Assembly (NCBI GenBank): GCA_013112715.1
Contig: JABFGB010000008.1
Coordinates: 1-64,000 of the forward strand
Length of the DNA stretch: 64,000 nt
From: Chloroflexota bacterium
Lineage (GTDB): Bacteria > Chloroflexota > Anaerolineae > Aggregatilineales > J027
Direction: 5' to 3'
The translations under genes and the position numbers were made by a program. The notes beneath the pieces were generated by a model. It did not search any database, had not been told where the DNA came from, and worked only from the letters and a program-made list of their open reading frames with translations. Shown piece by piece: positions 1-8,397 of the stretch; positions within the stretch are counted from its first letter, which is position 1, and each line of letters begins with the position of its first letter.

Positions 1-80
1 GGATACGGCGACCCATTAATTGCTTGCTCGATCTCGGCAAGCTGTTCGTCGGTAAGGTGAAAGTTGACTCGTCGGCTCAT
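1..80 (-). CDS. IS630-family transposase, N-terminal fragment (runs off the window)
   Basis: The minus strand from an ATG at 80 reads MSRRVNFHLTDEQLAEIEQA and then INGSPYP before leaving the window. The pattern 'LT.EQLAEIEQAI..SP' is what one sees at the start of the helix-turn-helix region of IS630-type transposases, which bind the element ends before the DDE catalytic domain. Only 26 codons are visible, so family assignment rests on this short motif. The start codon lies about 40 bases inside the presumed element end, which is normal for this family. Confidence 0.5.
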   Translation of the reverse strand, partial: MSRRVNFHLTDEQLAEIEQAINGSPY

Positions 81-118
81 GCCCTCCAGTCTACCTCACT
101 CGCTCATCTTTTTCGACT
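1..118 (-). mobile_element. End of an IS630-like insertion sequence (partial)
   Basis: The first 80 bases encode the N-terminus of a transposase on the minus strand, and the following ~38 bases look like the terminal non-coding end of the element. The right neighbour is a gene fragment with no start codon, which reads open straight into this sequence, so the element probably sits inside that gene. A CTAG lies at 117-120; IS630-family elements target TA dinucleotides and often CTAG, so the junction is placed there. The exact inverted repeat cannot be confirmed because the other end is outside the window. Confidence 0.5.
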
Positions 119-1090
119 AGTGGCTTAAATCTATGGGTTGCAAAATTTGGTATTGAGACTGAAATTGAGAGGCCAACTCAAAAAAATAATCCAAGAGGAG
201 GATTTACCTTAGTTATCGATAATTTTCAGTATATTGTAGATGTTTCAGTAAAAAGAGAGATTTTATGGGAAATAAAAAATCTTTTGGAAGCAGAAGGTAG
301 TCAAGTCTCTATTGTCATCATCGCCATCACCAGAGACTCGGATTATCTGAATTCTATAGAAAACCAACTGCGTATGCGTAACCGCCCTATATTAATTAAG
401 GATTGGGACAAAAGTGAATTGGTTAAAATTCCTGAAATTGGATTTGAGAAACTTGGCACTATGCTGCCAGGAATGCTTAGGGATAGGTTATGCGATGAGT
501 CTTTGAATACCGCGGCAATCATGCAATGTATTTGTTTAGAATTGGCTCTTATATCAGGGCACGAATATGCAAATGAAATTAAGTCAGATTATCTAAGAAT
601 AACAGATAAGCAATTAAATGATGTTTTCTATCAAGCCTCATTGAGATGTGATATGTCAAGTATATACGCTAGTTTAATAAGACTATCTAGAAGAATAGAT
701 AGTATAACTACCAATGTAATGATGAGGTTTCAGCCACAACGAGGTATTCTTGATGATACGAGAATGACGATACATGAGGCTGTAATACAGTCGCTTGTGT
801 CAAAGCCTGGAGCCAAAATGTCCCTTGATGAACTTTTTCAGCAATATAAGAAAATTATAATTCAACCCCCCGGAGAAGCAACTTTAAAGCTAGAAGATGT
901 GTTATATGATCTTAGATTTGGGAGTGATAGAATTTGGAAAATTGAAGCTGAGGTTGGTGGGGAAGGCATAAATAATGCTATGGAAATTAGCTTATTTAGT
1001 TGGAATCCCAAAACTAAACTAGCTTCAATAGAAGATCCTTATTTTGCTTTTTTTGTGAGGTTTTCAAGATACCTTGTTGGTCTAATTTAA
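119..1090 (+). pseudogene. 3' fragment of an AAA-type ATPase gene, 5' end lost at the IS junction
   Basis: The reading frame is open from the presumed IS junction to the stop at 1090, but it has no ATG or GTG start upstream of its conserved part; the first possible start is a TTG at 284, which would cut through a conserved segment. The frame upstream of 284 encodes TLVIDNFQYI (a Walker B-like strand ending in D) and then VSIVIIAITRDSDYL (a sensor-1-like strand), followed by 'DWDKSEL..IPEIGFEKL', the usual lid region of AAA/ORC-like and STAND-related ATPases. A Walker A motif is missing, so the N-terminal third has been removed. The C-terminal part looks like a winged helix. The DNA is clearly more AT-rich than the rest of the window, a sign of transfer. 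The cellular role is not recognisable. Confidence 0.6.
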
Positions 1091-1167
1091 TGAGTACCTT
1101 ATATTAATTTGTGATAGAATATAATTTTTATCTGTTGAATTAGAAGCCTCAGTTAGAGGAGGCAAAT

Positions 1168-1551
1168 GTGTGTTCTGTGAAAGACCTAATGGACGGAAAA
1201 AGTACGGTAGTAATTATCTCCTTAGGAGATACAATTCGTAATTTGAAAAGGAGGCTGAGAAGGAACAAACAAAGAGCTGCTATAGTAATTAATACGCAGG
1301 GAATTGTTGAAGGAGTGATAACCGTCAAGGATTTGGAATTTGCCAAAAATGATGACTTTGTTGACGCTTATTATAAATCTCCCCCTTACACAATTGCCCC
1401 TAATGAACCTGCTGGTAAAGCAGTGGGTCTCATGAATAAACATGGAAATCATCAACTTATAGTGGTAGATGATAGAGATAGACCTCTTGGGATTATTTGG
1501 GATTGGCAGGCAATTTTGGATTGCGAGCGAGACGACGAAAGAAATAGCTAA
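1168..1551 (+). CDS. Small protein with a pair of CBS domains
   Basis: This 127-residue protein consists of two CBS motifs: residues ~5-55 ('VKDLM', 'AAIVINTQGIVEGVITVKDL') and ~65-120 ('PPYTIAPNEPAGKAVGLMNK', 'HQLIVVDDRDRPLGII'). CBS pairs usually bind adenine nucleotides or SAM and regulate a partner. Translation should start at the GTG at 1168, which follows a strong AGAGGAGG at 1155-1162; the ATG overlapping it at 1166 is closed by a stop after four codons. The gene is AT-rich like the upstream fragment, and its stop at 1549-1551 is immediately followed by prmA, where composition becomes normal. It probably belongs to the transferred patch. Its partner is unknown. Confidence 0.7.
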   Translation: MCSVKDLMDGKSTVVIISLGDTIRNLKRRLRRNKQRAAIVINTQGIVEGVITVKDLEFAKNDDFVDAYYKSPPYTIAPNEPAGKAVGLMNKHGNHQLIVVDDRDRPLGIIWDWQAILDCERDDERNS

Positions 1552-1552
1552 T

Positions 1553-2488
1553 TTGAATTCGCAGTGGATTGAAGTCGCAATTGAAGTAAAACCGGAAGAT
1601 GCCGACGCGGTATCCGACCTGTTGCAGCAGTATGGACATCAGGGCGTGGTGATTGAACGGGCTGGATATTTTATCGAAACATGGGAAGATGAAATTCCTC
1701 CGGTGGACAAATTGGAAGTACGGGCCTATTTTCCCGCCGATGCCAGCGCACCCGATAAACGTCAACAGGTCAATGATGCCCTTAAATATATGCTGGAAGG
1801 GCGACAGGTTAGTGAGCCGAAATTCCGTGTCTTGGATGAACAGGATTGGGCCGAGGCATGGAAAGCGCATTATTTCCCGTTCCGCGTGGGGCGGCGTACC
1901 TATATTTGCCCGCAGTGGATTGACCCGAATACGCTCCCGGATCGGCGCGACGATGATATTTTGATTACCCTTGACCCCGGCATGGCCTTTGGTACGGGGA
2001 CTCATCCCAGTACCCAACTTTGTCTGGTGGCGATTGAAGATTTATTGGAAGGTCGCCCCGGCTTGCAAGTAGTGGATTTGGGGTGCGGGTCGGGAATTTT
2101 GAGTATCGCAGCCGCAAAACAGGGCGCGGCCTATGTGTTGGGACTGGATACTGATGAAATGTCGGTAGATGTCACGCTGGAAAACGCAGTGGTTAACGGG
2201 GTGGGGGAGGTCATTCATGCCCAACATGGTAGCCTGTCTAGTTTGCTCCATGCGGCGCGGCGCTTTGATGTGGCGCTGGTCAACATTCTGTCTAAAGTGA
2301 TTATTGAGATGTGTGGGCAGGGTTTGGGACAAATCGTCCGACCCGGCGGCGTAGGTGTGTTTGGCGGGATTATTTTGGATCAGGCGGGTGAGGTTGAAGA
2401 TGCCCTGCGACAGACGGGCCTTGAACCCTATCTGCGGCGTCCCTCTGGCGAATGGGTGGTGATTGAAGCGCGTTGGCCTGTAGATTAA
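1553..2488 (+). CDS. prmA: Ribosomal protein L11 methyltransferase
   Basis: PrmA trimethylates ribosomal protein L11 using SAM. The N-terminal L11-recognition domain (residues ~1-95) contains the family signature 'WAEAWKAHYFPFRVG', and the Rossmann methyltransferase domain carries 'DPGMAFGTGTHPST' before 'VVDLGCGSGILSIAA' (SAM motif I) and 'DVALVNILSKVI' (the NIL/NPP-type catalytic loop). Length of ~311 residues is normal. The frame is open further upstream, but homology begins at NSQWIEV, so I place the start at the TTG at 1553, one base after the CBS gene's stop. The ribosome binding site there is weak, so a start further upstream inside the CBS gene is possible. Confidence 0.9.
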   Translation: MNSQWIEVAIEVKPEDADAVSDLLQQYGHQGVVIERAGYFIETWEDEIPPVDKLEVRAYFPADASAPDKRQQVNDALKYMLEGRQVSEPKFRVLDEQDWAEAWKAHYFPFRVGRRTYICPQWIDPNTLPDRRDDDILITLDPGMAFGTGTHPSTQLCLVAIEDLLEGRPGLQVVDLGCGSGILSIAAAKQGAAYVLGLDTDEMSVDVTLENAVVNGVGEVIHAQHGSLSSLLHAARRFDVALVNILSKVIIEMCGQGLGQIVRPGGVGVFGGIILDQAGEVEDALRQTGLEPYLRRPSGEWVVIEARWPVD

Positions 2489-2519
2489 AATGGTTTCTAA
2501 GTAGATGGGTCTATTAAAA

Positions 2520-2540
2520 CACGGGGCTGAAGCCGCCGTG
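2520..2540. repeat. Palindromic hairpin downstream of prmA
   Basis: CACGGGGC, a TGAA loop and GCCGCCGTG form a stem of eight pairs with one bulged G. It is not followed by a T run, so it looks more like a REP-type palindrome than a Rho-independent terminator, although it could stabilise the prmA 3' end. The rest of the 2489-2742 gap holds a second hairpin at 2704-2722 and no gene. Confidence 0.45.
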
Positions 2541-2703
2541 CTGAATTTAGCTGGGATATAGGTTAGTCAATAAAACCATTGTAGATTTTGTCAGGTAGAT
2601 GTTAGAACATGACAGTGTAACCACCGATACCCCTACTTTGCTCCCCAGTATATTCGCCGTCGTCATCCCGTTGGTTACAAATTTTTAATATCCGCTAAGA
2701 TAG

Positions 2704-2722
2704 CCTGACCTAATCAGTCAGG
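2704..2722. promoter_or_regulatory. Inverted repeat just upstream of the PP2C gene
   Basis: CCTGAC and GTCAGG are a perfect six-base inverted repeat separated by seven bases, followed by ATATTTTT and then the GGTGGAG ribosome binding site of the phosphatase gene. It could be an operator, a short terminator or part of the leader. Nothing in the sequence decides between these. Confidence 0.3.
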
Positions 2723-2745
2723 ATATTTTTGGTGGAGTTATTGTG

Positions 2746-3690
2746 ATGATTCGTATTGAGGCCGAGATGCTGTCGGATGTGGGGCGACGCCGACCCCGCA
2801 ACGAAGACGCGGTAGACCAGCGCCTTCCTTTGACAGATGAAGCGGCCAGTGTGTTGGGGCCGATTTTTGCGCTGGCAGATGGAATTGGTGGTTCGGTAGC
2901 GGGAGAAATTGCCAGTCGAGAGGCAGTGGGTGAGGTCATTCGGGCTTATTATGATGAAGTGCTATCCCCAATGCTCGACAATGGGGCCGAAGACTTGCGG
3001 GTGAGGTTGCGGAATGCGGTGCGATCTGCCAACAGCCGTGTTTATGGTATGGCGGAACATAACCCTGATATGCAGCGCATGGCGACAACATTGGTAGCGG
3101 CGGCGATTCGGGATGATTTATTTGCAGTGGCTCATGTCGGCGACAGCCCAGCGTTTTTGCTGCGGGATGGACAAATTCGCAAACTGACAACTGACCATAA
3201 TTTTGCCGAGATGCAGGTGCGGGCGGGCTATCTGACCAAAGATGAGGCATGGACACACCCGGATCGGCATAAATTGGTACGGGCAGTGGGGCGGCTGACC
3301 ACGATTGAGGTGGATATTGTCAGCGAGACCCTTTTGCCGGGGGATTATTTGCTGCTGTGCAGTGATGGCCTTACCCGCTATGTTATGCCGATCGAAATGG
3401 TGGCGATTTTAAAATCCCAATCGCTGGCAGAAGCGGTTCCGGCCTTGGTGCAGCGGGCCAACGAGCGGGGTGGGTCGGATAACATTTCCCTCATTGCCAT
3501 CCATGCTTTGCCCGAAGATGGGGCGGAACTTGAGATCAGTACCGCGTCTTTACCGAAAGGAAAACGCAGATTGCTGGTGCGCCGCTTTCGATTTCGCCGG
3601 TTGCGTGGTTTTCTTCTTGGATTTACGGCGGTTTTTACGGCTATAATTAGCTTTGTCAGTATGAAAATTTCGGTTCGGCGAACAGGCTAA
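2746..3690 (+). CDS. PP2C-family Ser/Thr protein phosphatase with C-terminal membrane anchor
   Basis: A metal-dependent phosphatase of the PPM/PP2C type. Metal-binding motifs are visible: 'RPRNEDAV' near residue 18, 'ALADGIGG' near residue 44, 'AHVGDSPAFLL' in the middle, 'LLLCSDGLTRYV' near residue 205 and 'GGSDNISLIAI' near residue 245. After a basic linker a hydrophobic stretch (GFLLGFTAVFTAIISFV) near the C-terminus predicts a single membrane anchor with the catalytic domain in the cytoplasm. Start: ATG at 2746, eight bases after GGTGGAG; GTG at 2743 is an alternative. Two FHA proteins follow, suggesting a phospho-signalling module, but no Ser/Thr kinase is present in the window. Confidence 0.88.
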   Translation: MIRIEAEMLSDVGRRRPRNEDAVDQRLPLTDEAASVLGPIFALADGIGGSVAGEIASREAVGEVIRAYYDEVLSPMLDNGAEDLRVRLRNAVRSANSRVYGMAEHNPDMQRMATTLVAAAIRDDLFAVAHVGDSPAFLLRDGQIRKLTTDHNFAEMQVRAGYLTKDEAWTHPDRHKLVRAVGRLTTIEVDIVSETLLPGDYLLLCSDGLTRYVMPIEMVAILKSQSLAEAVPALVQRANERGGSDNISLIAIHALPEDGAELEISTASLPKGKRRLLVRRFRFRRLRGFLLGFTAVFTAIISFVSMKISVRRTG

Positions 3691-3714
3691 TTATAGATAA
3701 AGCAGGGGGCGCAT

Positions 3715-4248
3715 GTGATTTGGTTTGGTGTGGGGCTGTTTATCATCGGGCTTGTCACGGTGATAGTGAGTGTGGTTTTGTTACTTCGACCCCAACACCA
3801 GCCGCCCCCAACTCCCCGACAACTTCAGCAATCCCCAAGCCCCACACGGCCCAACGCCAAAAAAAGACCTGTACTAGAGTCTACGTTAGCGCATATGACA
3901 TGGGCGCGGCGCGAATTGCAAACCGACCCACATATCGGGGTGGTCGCCCCGGCGGTGTTGGTGGGGCAACGGGGTGAACAATTCCCGGTGTATGAGGGTG
4001 AAAATACCATCGGACGTCATAGTAGCAATATGATCAAAATCGTGGATTCAACGGTCAGCCGCTATCATGCCGTGATTGAGGGTTATGGTGAAGAATTTGT
4101 GTTTATGGATTGGCAGGCCAGCCAACCCTCGGAGATTAATGGTGAATTGGTAACACCCGGCGAGCGTCATGCCCTAAAAGATGGCGATAAAATTCGCGTG
4201 GGAATTACCACTTTACGGTTTGTCGTGAACCGCCGAAATAGCTCTTAA
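3715..4248 (+). CDS. Membrane-anchored FHA-domain protein
   Basis: The protein begins with a transmembrane segment (residues ~2-23, 'GLFIIGLVTVIVSVVLLL'), followed by a proline/basic linker and an FHA domain from about residue 85 to 172. FHA hallmarks are 'NTIGRHSSN' (Gly-Arg and Ser of the phosphothreonine-binding loops), 'STVSRYHAVIEG' and 'NGELVTPGE'. It should read phosphothreonine marks on partner proteins at the membrane. The start is GTG at 3715 after AGCAGGGGGC; the overlapping ATG at 3713 is directly followed by TGA. It lies 24 bases behind the phosphatase gene, so they are likely co-transcribed. Its stop codon overlaps that of the convergent second FHA gene. Confidence 0.85.
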   Translation: MIWFGVGLFIIGLVTVIVSVVLLLRPQHQPPPTPRQLQQSPSPTRPNAKKRPVLESTLAHMTWARRELQTDPHIGVVAPAVLVGQRGEQFPVYEGENTIGRHSSNMIKIVDSTVSRYHAVIEGYGEEFVFMDWQASQPSEINGELVTPGERHALKDGDKIRVGITTLRFVVNRRNSS

Positions 4249-4832
4249 CTGCGCCGGAAAATGACCACCGAATCACCGAGGCGGATTTGATCACGATCCC
4301 GCAACTGCTGGGACTCCACTTTTTGTTCGTTGACAAATGTGCCACCCGAACTCTGCATATCGTAAAGATAATATTGCCCGTTATAGCGGCGCAACAGAGC
4401 GTGTTGGCGCGATACTTTGAGATCGTGGAATTGCACATCACAGACGCCAGAACGCCCTAAGAGCGTTTCATCCTTGTAAATGGTGATGCGCTGACCCGCA
4501 ACCATGCCACCGATACCATCCAACCAAACTGACCCCGGCCCAATCCCGGCTTGGGCTAATGCCGCAGGCACGGGCGAGGGCACGGATGGCGCAGATGGCG
4601 ATACGTTTGGCGATTGGTAGTCGGCATACTGCTTGTTATAGAGGGGTGGTGGCGGTGGGGTTGCTTGGGCAGCCGACTGGGACTGAGCCGGCACCGCTGG
4701 ACCTAAATTGGAACGCAAAATCTCGGTGCGCCGATAGGATTGCCACCAGAGAAAGCCAATTGCGAGGCTACCGACACCAGCAGCACCGCACAAAACTCCC
4801 CCAAAGACCGCGAGTAAAACCGTTGTTTCCAT
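4245..4832 (-). CDS. Second membrane-anchored FHA-domain protein
   Basis: Same architecture as its convergent neighbour: an N-terminal membrane segment (residues ~5-28), a proline/serine-rich linker, and a C-terminal FHA domain (~105-193) with 'TLLGRSGVCDVQFHD', 'KVSRQHALLRR', 'SGGTFVNEQKV' and 'QIRLGDSVVIF'. In contrast to the partner it keeps the canonical 'GTFVNxxxV' strand. The ATG at 4832 heads the transcript, divergent from the AddB-like gene with 152 bases between them. The two FHA genes overlap only in their stop codons (TTAA at 4245-4248), so they are separate transcripts that meet tail to tail. Confidence 0.85.
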   Translation of the reverse strand: METTVLLAVFGGVLCGAAGVGSLAIGFLWWQSYRRTEILRSNLGPAVPAQSQSAAQATPPPPPLYNKQYADYQSPNVSPSAPSVPSPVPAALAQAGIGPGSVWLDGIGGMVAGQRITIYKDETLLGRSGVCDVQFHDLKVSRQHALLRRYNGQYYLYDMQSSGGTFVNEQKVESQQLRDRDQIRLGDSVVIFRRS

Positions 4833-4984
4833 AAACTGCTTTCAGATCGTCCGTGATGTATTCATTATCAGATTAAAACACAGCCGTCCAATTTTCAAGC
4901 GCCGACTGTCATTTGTTTAGCCCCAATGTATCAGACTAGAGTATACTGGCGAATCATTGTAAATGTGAAATCCGAGGACCCACG

Positions 4985-7900
4985 ATGCCCCACGCAACCA
5001 TTTGGACAGCCCCAGCGGGTAGCGGCAAGACAGGTAAGGTGATTGAAGCGATTTTGCAGGCCCGCGAGGTCAGCCCTTGGCAACCTCTTTGGGTGCTGCT
5101 GCCAACCGAATTGCAGATTAGCGCGTTTCGTTCACGGTTGCTGGCGGCCTATCAAGAGCGCTTCGGACGACCTGTATGCTTCGGGGTGCAGTATTTCAGC
5201 TTCTACCAGTTGTATAACCACCTCCTCGATCAAATGCTGCTCCCGCAAAAGCAAATTGGGCCAGCGAGTGTCTATCGGATTTTGCGCTATGTCATCGCCA
5301 AACAAGCTGCCGAAGACCGCCTGCAATATTTTGGAAACATTGCCAGCAAACCGGGTTTCATAAAATTGATGGCGGAGTTTATCCTTGAACTGAAACAGGC
5401 CCGGATTCACCCTGAATCGTTTGAGCTTTATGCCCAAAAATCCAGACGCGACAAAGACCAAGACCTTGCGGCAATCTATACCCATTATCAAAACTATTTG
5501 CGGGATCATCGGTTGGTTGACCGCGAAGGGGCGGGGTGGGTGGCCTTACGCGGCTTAGAGACTGACTATCACACCGAATTTTTGGATTCGGTAGGTTTGT
5601 TTGTGGTGGATGGGTTTATCAATTTTAGCCCTTTGCAGGCACGCTTATTGGGACAGTTGGCCGATAAAATTGGCCGCACCATTTTGACGTTGAGTTATGA
5701 TGAAAATCGGCGGGAGACGCTCTTTCGGGGTATCCAGCGCATTGGGGATCGCCTGCAAAATTATGGACATTGGGACGTTGAAAACCTGACCGATGGGGTG
5801 ATTCAGCGGCGCGAAGAACTGACCCGTTTGGAATCGGCTTGGCAGCAGCCTAGCCATGTGCCACGTCCGGCGGGGGATGCCCTACACTTGATCGAAGCCC
5901 CGAATCCCGAACAGGAAATGCGGGCTGTGTTACGAAAAGTCAAACAGCAGTTGATGGCAGGGGTTGACCCCGAACAGATAGCGATTTTGGCGTATCATAC
6001 CCAGACCTATGCAGATTTTGTACGCTCGATTAGCGAAAGCTATCGTGTGCCTATCGCGGTACGACGCGGGGTAGAGTTGACCCGGAATCCAGCGGTGGCC
6101 GCGATTTTGCAGTTATTGGATTTACATACTCCGCAGGTGGATTTTCGCCAGCAGCCGATGTTGGATGTGCTACGTTCCCCTTATTTTGTATTTCATCAAT
6201 TGATGGCAGATGATGCAGATCAATTGGAACGGGTGAGCCGGCAGTTTCAAGTGGTGCGTTCGCGGCAGGATTGGCTTCAGGCTGTGCAAATGGCGGGGAG
6301 TAAATTTGAGGATGAAGATGGTGAAGAACAGGTAACGGAGATTGACCCCGCGCTCCATCAACGACTGCAAGCCTTTTTTGAGCGGGTAACGCCGCCAAAG
6401 GAAGCAACCCCGCGTGAATTTGTCGCTTGGATTGAAAATTTGTTAGGGCCAGACTCTGCCTATCTACGCGAGCGACGGGCTGATATTGACCCCACGTTGG
6501 CGAGTTATGAAGGCGGCGAAGGGCATCTGAGTTTTTACAATCAGATACGCGAACCATTGGAAGGTCTGGGCGATAATAGTCAGGCCGTAATGGTGCGTGA
6601 TATTCATGCGATGCAAGCGTTTCGAGCCTGTCTCAACGAGATTTTTCGGGCCTATGATTTATTGGCCGAACAAACGATGGGGGGCGTTGAAGCGCTTATC
6701 GCGTGGGAGGATTTCCGCAAAGATTTGCAGCAGGCAATTGAAAGTCATCAAGTCGAACCAGTGGGTGGGTTGTATCGCAATGGGCGGGTGTTGTTTGCGG
6801 ATGTATTTGAGGCCAGTGGATTGACACATGACCATATTTATATCATGGGGATGGCGGAGGGGGTGTTTCCATCACAAAACTTGGAAGACCCGCTGTATAG
6901 TGACACTGAACGACGACAGGCTCAAGCCGAACCGACCTATTTTGAACTGCAAACCACAACGGAGCAGGTGGATGATGGGTTGGTGTTTTATCAGACCTGT
7001 GCAATGGCACGCGAAACTTTGACTCTCAGCCGCCCAACATTGGATGAAAAAGCGAATCCATGGCCGCCCTCGATCTTATGGCGCGAAACAACCGCCATTT
7101 TGACGGATGCCCATAAAACGACCTTGCGGAGTGGGGAAGCGCCCAAGCTGGAAGAAAGTGGGGATATGCGTGAGGCTGGCATTGCATTGACCGCAACTAT
7201 TCATCAGCTTGCAGCGGGGGAGGCACGGGTGATTTTGTCGTCCCTGCTAGCGGATCGAGAACATGGCCCCCGATGGCAAAATATTCTGCGCGGACGCTTA
7301 ATTGAGGCACGACGCGAGAAGCTGAATGTGCCATTTGATCAGTATTCCGGCGTGTTAAGCAGTCCGGCGTTGATCGCAAGAGTCGCGGCACAGTTGGGGT
7401 CGAGCCGGAAATGGAGCGCCAGTCAATTTAATGATTATGGTTACTGCCCATTCCGATTTTTTGCCAAACGGGTGCTACGATTGGAAGAACTCAAAGCACC
7501 AGAGGAAGGTTATGATGCGGCACAGTTGGGGTCGGTGCAGCATGAGGTTTTGGAAAATACCTATTTGCGTATTTTGAATGAGGGGTTGTTGATTCAGCCG
7601 GAAAACGAAAAACGAGCCATCCAGATTTTGACGGAAGAAGCCGCTCGATGGTTACCCACCGCGCCACAAAGATGGGGATTTCGGCCCACGCCGCTGTGGG
7701 AGCAGGAAAAAGATGAAATTGTGCGTCGCCTGACCTTGTTGATTTCACTGGACTTTTCGGACAACCCCAAGAGTCCGTTTGTGGCGACGGCCCGCAGCAA
7801 GTCCACTATTTCAGAGTTAGTTGATTCGGTAAGGGGCGAGCGGCGGGTATTCGCGTTGGAAAAAGCCTTTGGTATGGATGGTGGATTAGAAGCGGTAGTG

Positions 7901-8344
7901 GATGGCGAAGCAGGGCCACTGTGGGTACGTGGCAAGATTGATCGGATGGATCGCATCGGGGATAAGCTAATCATCATAGACTATAAGAGTGGCAGCAAGA
8001 CGCCGAAAAATGAGGATATTGAGGAAGGGCGCAACTTTCAAATGCTGCTGTATCTGTTGGCGGCACGCCAGATTATCGCACAGGAACATCCTGAGTTAGA
8101 AGTTAGGGCGGGGATGTTTTGGAGTATCCGCACACGCAAGGCTGATGGGCAAATTTTGGCAGATGACTCACTACTACAAGAGGCCCAACGCCGCCTGCAT
8201 GAATATATTGTGGCGGGGCGCCAAGGGCGTTTTCAGGTGCAGCCCACAAAATACGATCATGGTAAGTGTTTTGCGTATTGCGAATATCATCAATTTTGTC
8301 GTGTGCATCGGGGTAGTGGGTTGAAGGGAACAGCCGAGGAATAG
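4985..8344 (+). CDS. AddB-like helicase/nuclease subunit with Fe-S cluster and PD-(D/E)XK nuclease
   Basis: A 1119-residue protein of the AddB/RexB type, which with AddA resects double-strand DNA ends. The N-terminus has a Walker A, 'APAGSGKT' (residues 9-16). The C-terminal nuclease contains 'GKIDRMDRI' and 'IIIDYKSGSK' (D999, K1001), the RecB-family active site. Four cysteines, C821 ('YGYCPFRFF') and C1095, C1099, C1105, match the Fe-S staple that encloses this nuclease; spacing of the last three is CX3CX5C, slightly looser than the CX2CX5C I expect. No addA-like gene lies in the window, so the partner must be elsewhere. The gene starts at ATG 4985, stands alone and ends at a terminator. 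Confidence 0.82.
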   Translation: MPHATIWTAPAGSGKTGKVIEAILQAREVSPWQPLWVLLPTELQISAFRSRLLAAYQERFGRPVCFGVQYFSFYQLYNHLLDQMLLPQKQIGPASVYRILRYVIAKQAAEDRLQYFGNIASKPGFIKLMAEFILELKQARIHPESFELYAQKSRRDKDQDLAAIYTHYQNYLRDHRLVDREGAGWVALRGLETDYHTEFLDSVGLFVVDGFINFSPLQARLLGQLADKIGRTILTLSYDENRRETLFRGIQRIGDRLQNYGHWDVENLTDGVIQRREELTRLESAWQQPSHVPRPAGDALHLIEAPNPEQEMRAVLRKVKQQLMAGVDPEQIAILAYHTQTYADFVRSISESYRVPIAVRRGVELTRNPAVAAILQLLDLHTPQVDFRQQPMLDVLRSPYFVFHQLMADDADQLERVSRQFQVVRSRQDWLQAVQMAGSKFEDEDGEEQVTEIDPALHQRLQAFFERVTPPKEATPREFVAWIENLLGPDSAYLRERRADIDPTLASYEGGEGHLSFYNQIREPLEGLGDNSQAVMVRDIHAMQAFRACLNEIFRAYDLLAEQTMGGVEALIAWEDFRKDLQQAIESHQVEPVGGLYRNGRVLFADVFEASGLTHDHIYIMGMAEGVFPSQNLEDPLYSDTERRQAQAEPTYFELQTTTEQVDDGLVFYQTCAMARETLTLSRPTLDEKANPWPPSILWRETTAILTDAHKTTLRSGEAPKLEESGDMREAGIALTATIHQLAAGEARVILSSLLADREHGPRWQNILRGRLIEARREKLNVPFDQYSGVLSSPALIARVAAQLGSSRKWSASQFNDYGYCPFRFFAKRVLRLEELKAPEEGYDAAQLGSVQHEVLENTYLRILNEGLLIQPENEKRAIQILTEEAARWLPTAPQRWGFRPTPLWEQEKDEIVRRLTLLISLDFSDNPKSPFVATARSKSTISELVDSVRGERRVFALEKAFGMDGGLEAVVDGEAGPLWVRGKIDRMDRIGDKLIIIDYKSGSKTPKNEDIEEGRNFQMLLYLLAARQIIAQEHPELEVRAGMFWSIRTRKADGQILADDSLLQEAQRRLHEYIVAGRQGRFQVQPTKYDHGKCFAYCEYHQFCRVHRGSGLKGTAEE

Positions 8345-8367
8345 AATTCCCCGGCAATAGGTATAAT

Positions 8368-8392
8368 GTCCTCTGGATGAGGACGGGTTTTT
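8368..8392 (+). terminator. Rho-independent terminator after the AddB-like gene
   Basis: GTCCTC, loop TGGAT, GAGGAC form a perfect six-pair stem followed by GGGTTTTT. It lies 23 bases after the AddB-like stop, between this gene and the convergent thiolase gene. Confidence 0.7.
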
Positions 8393-8397
8393 GAGAT

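Noticed and set aside
1149..1346. Minus-strand 65-residue hydrophobic frame over the CBS gene
   Set aside because: It is the complement of the CBS-domain coding region, which has a strong ribosome binding site and clear domain motifs.
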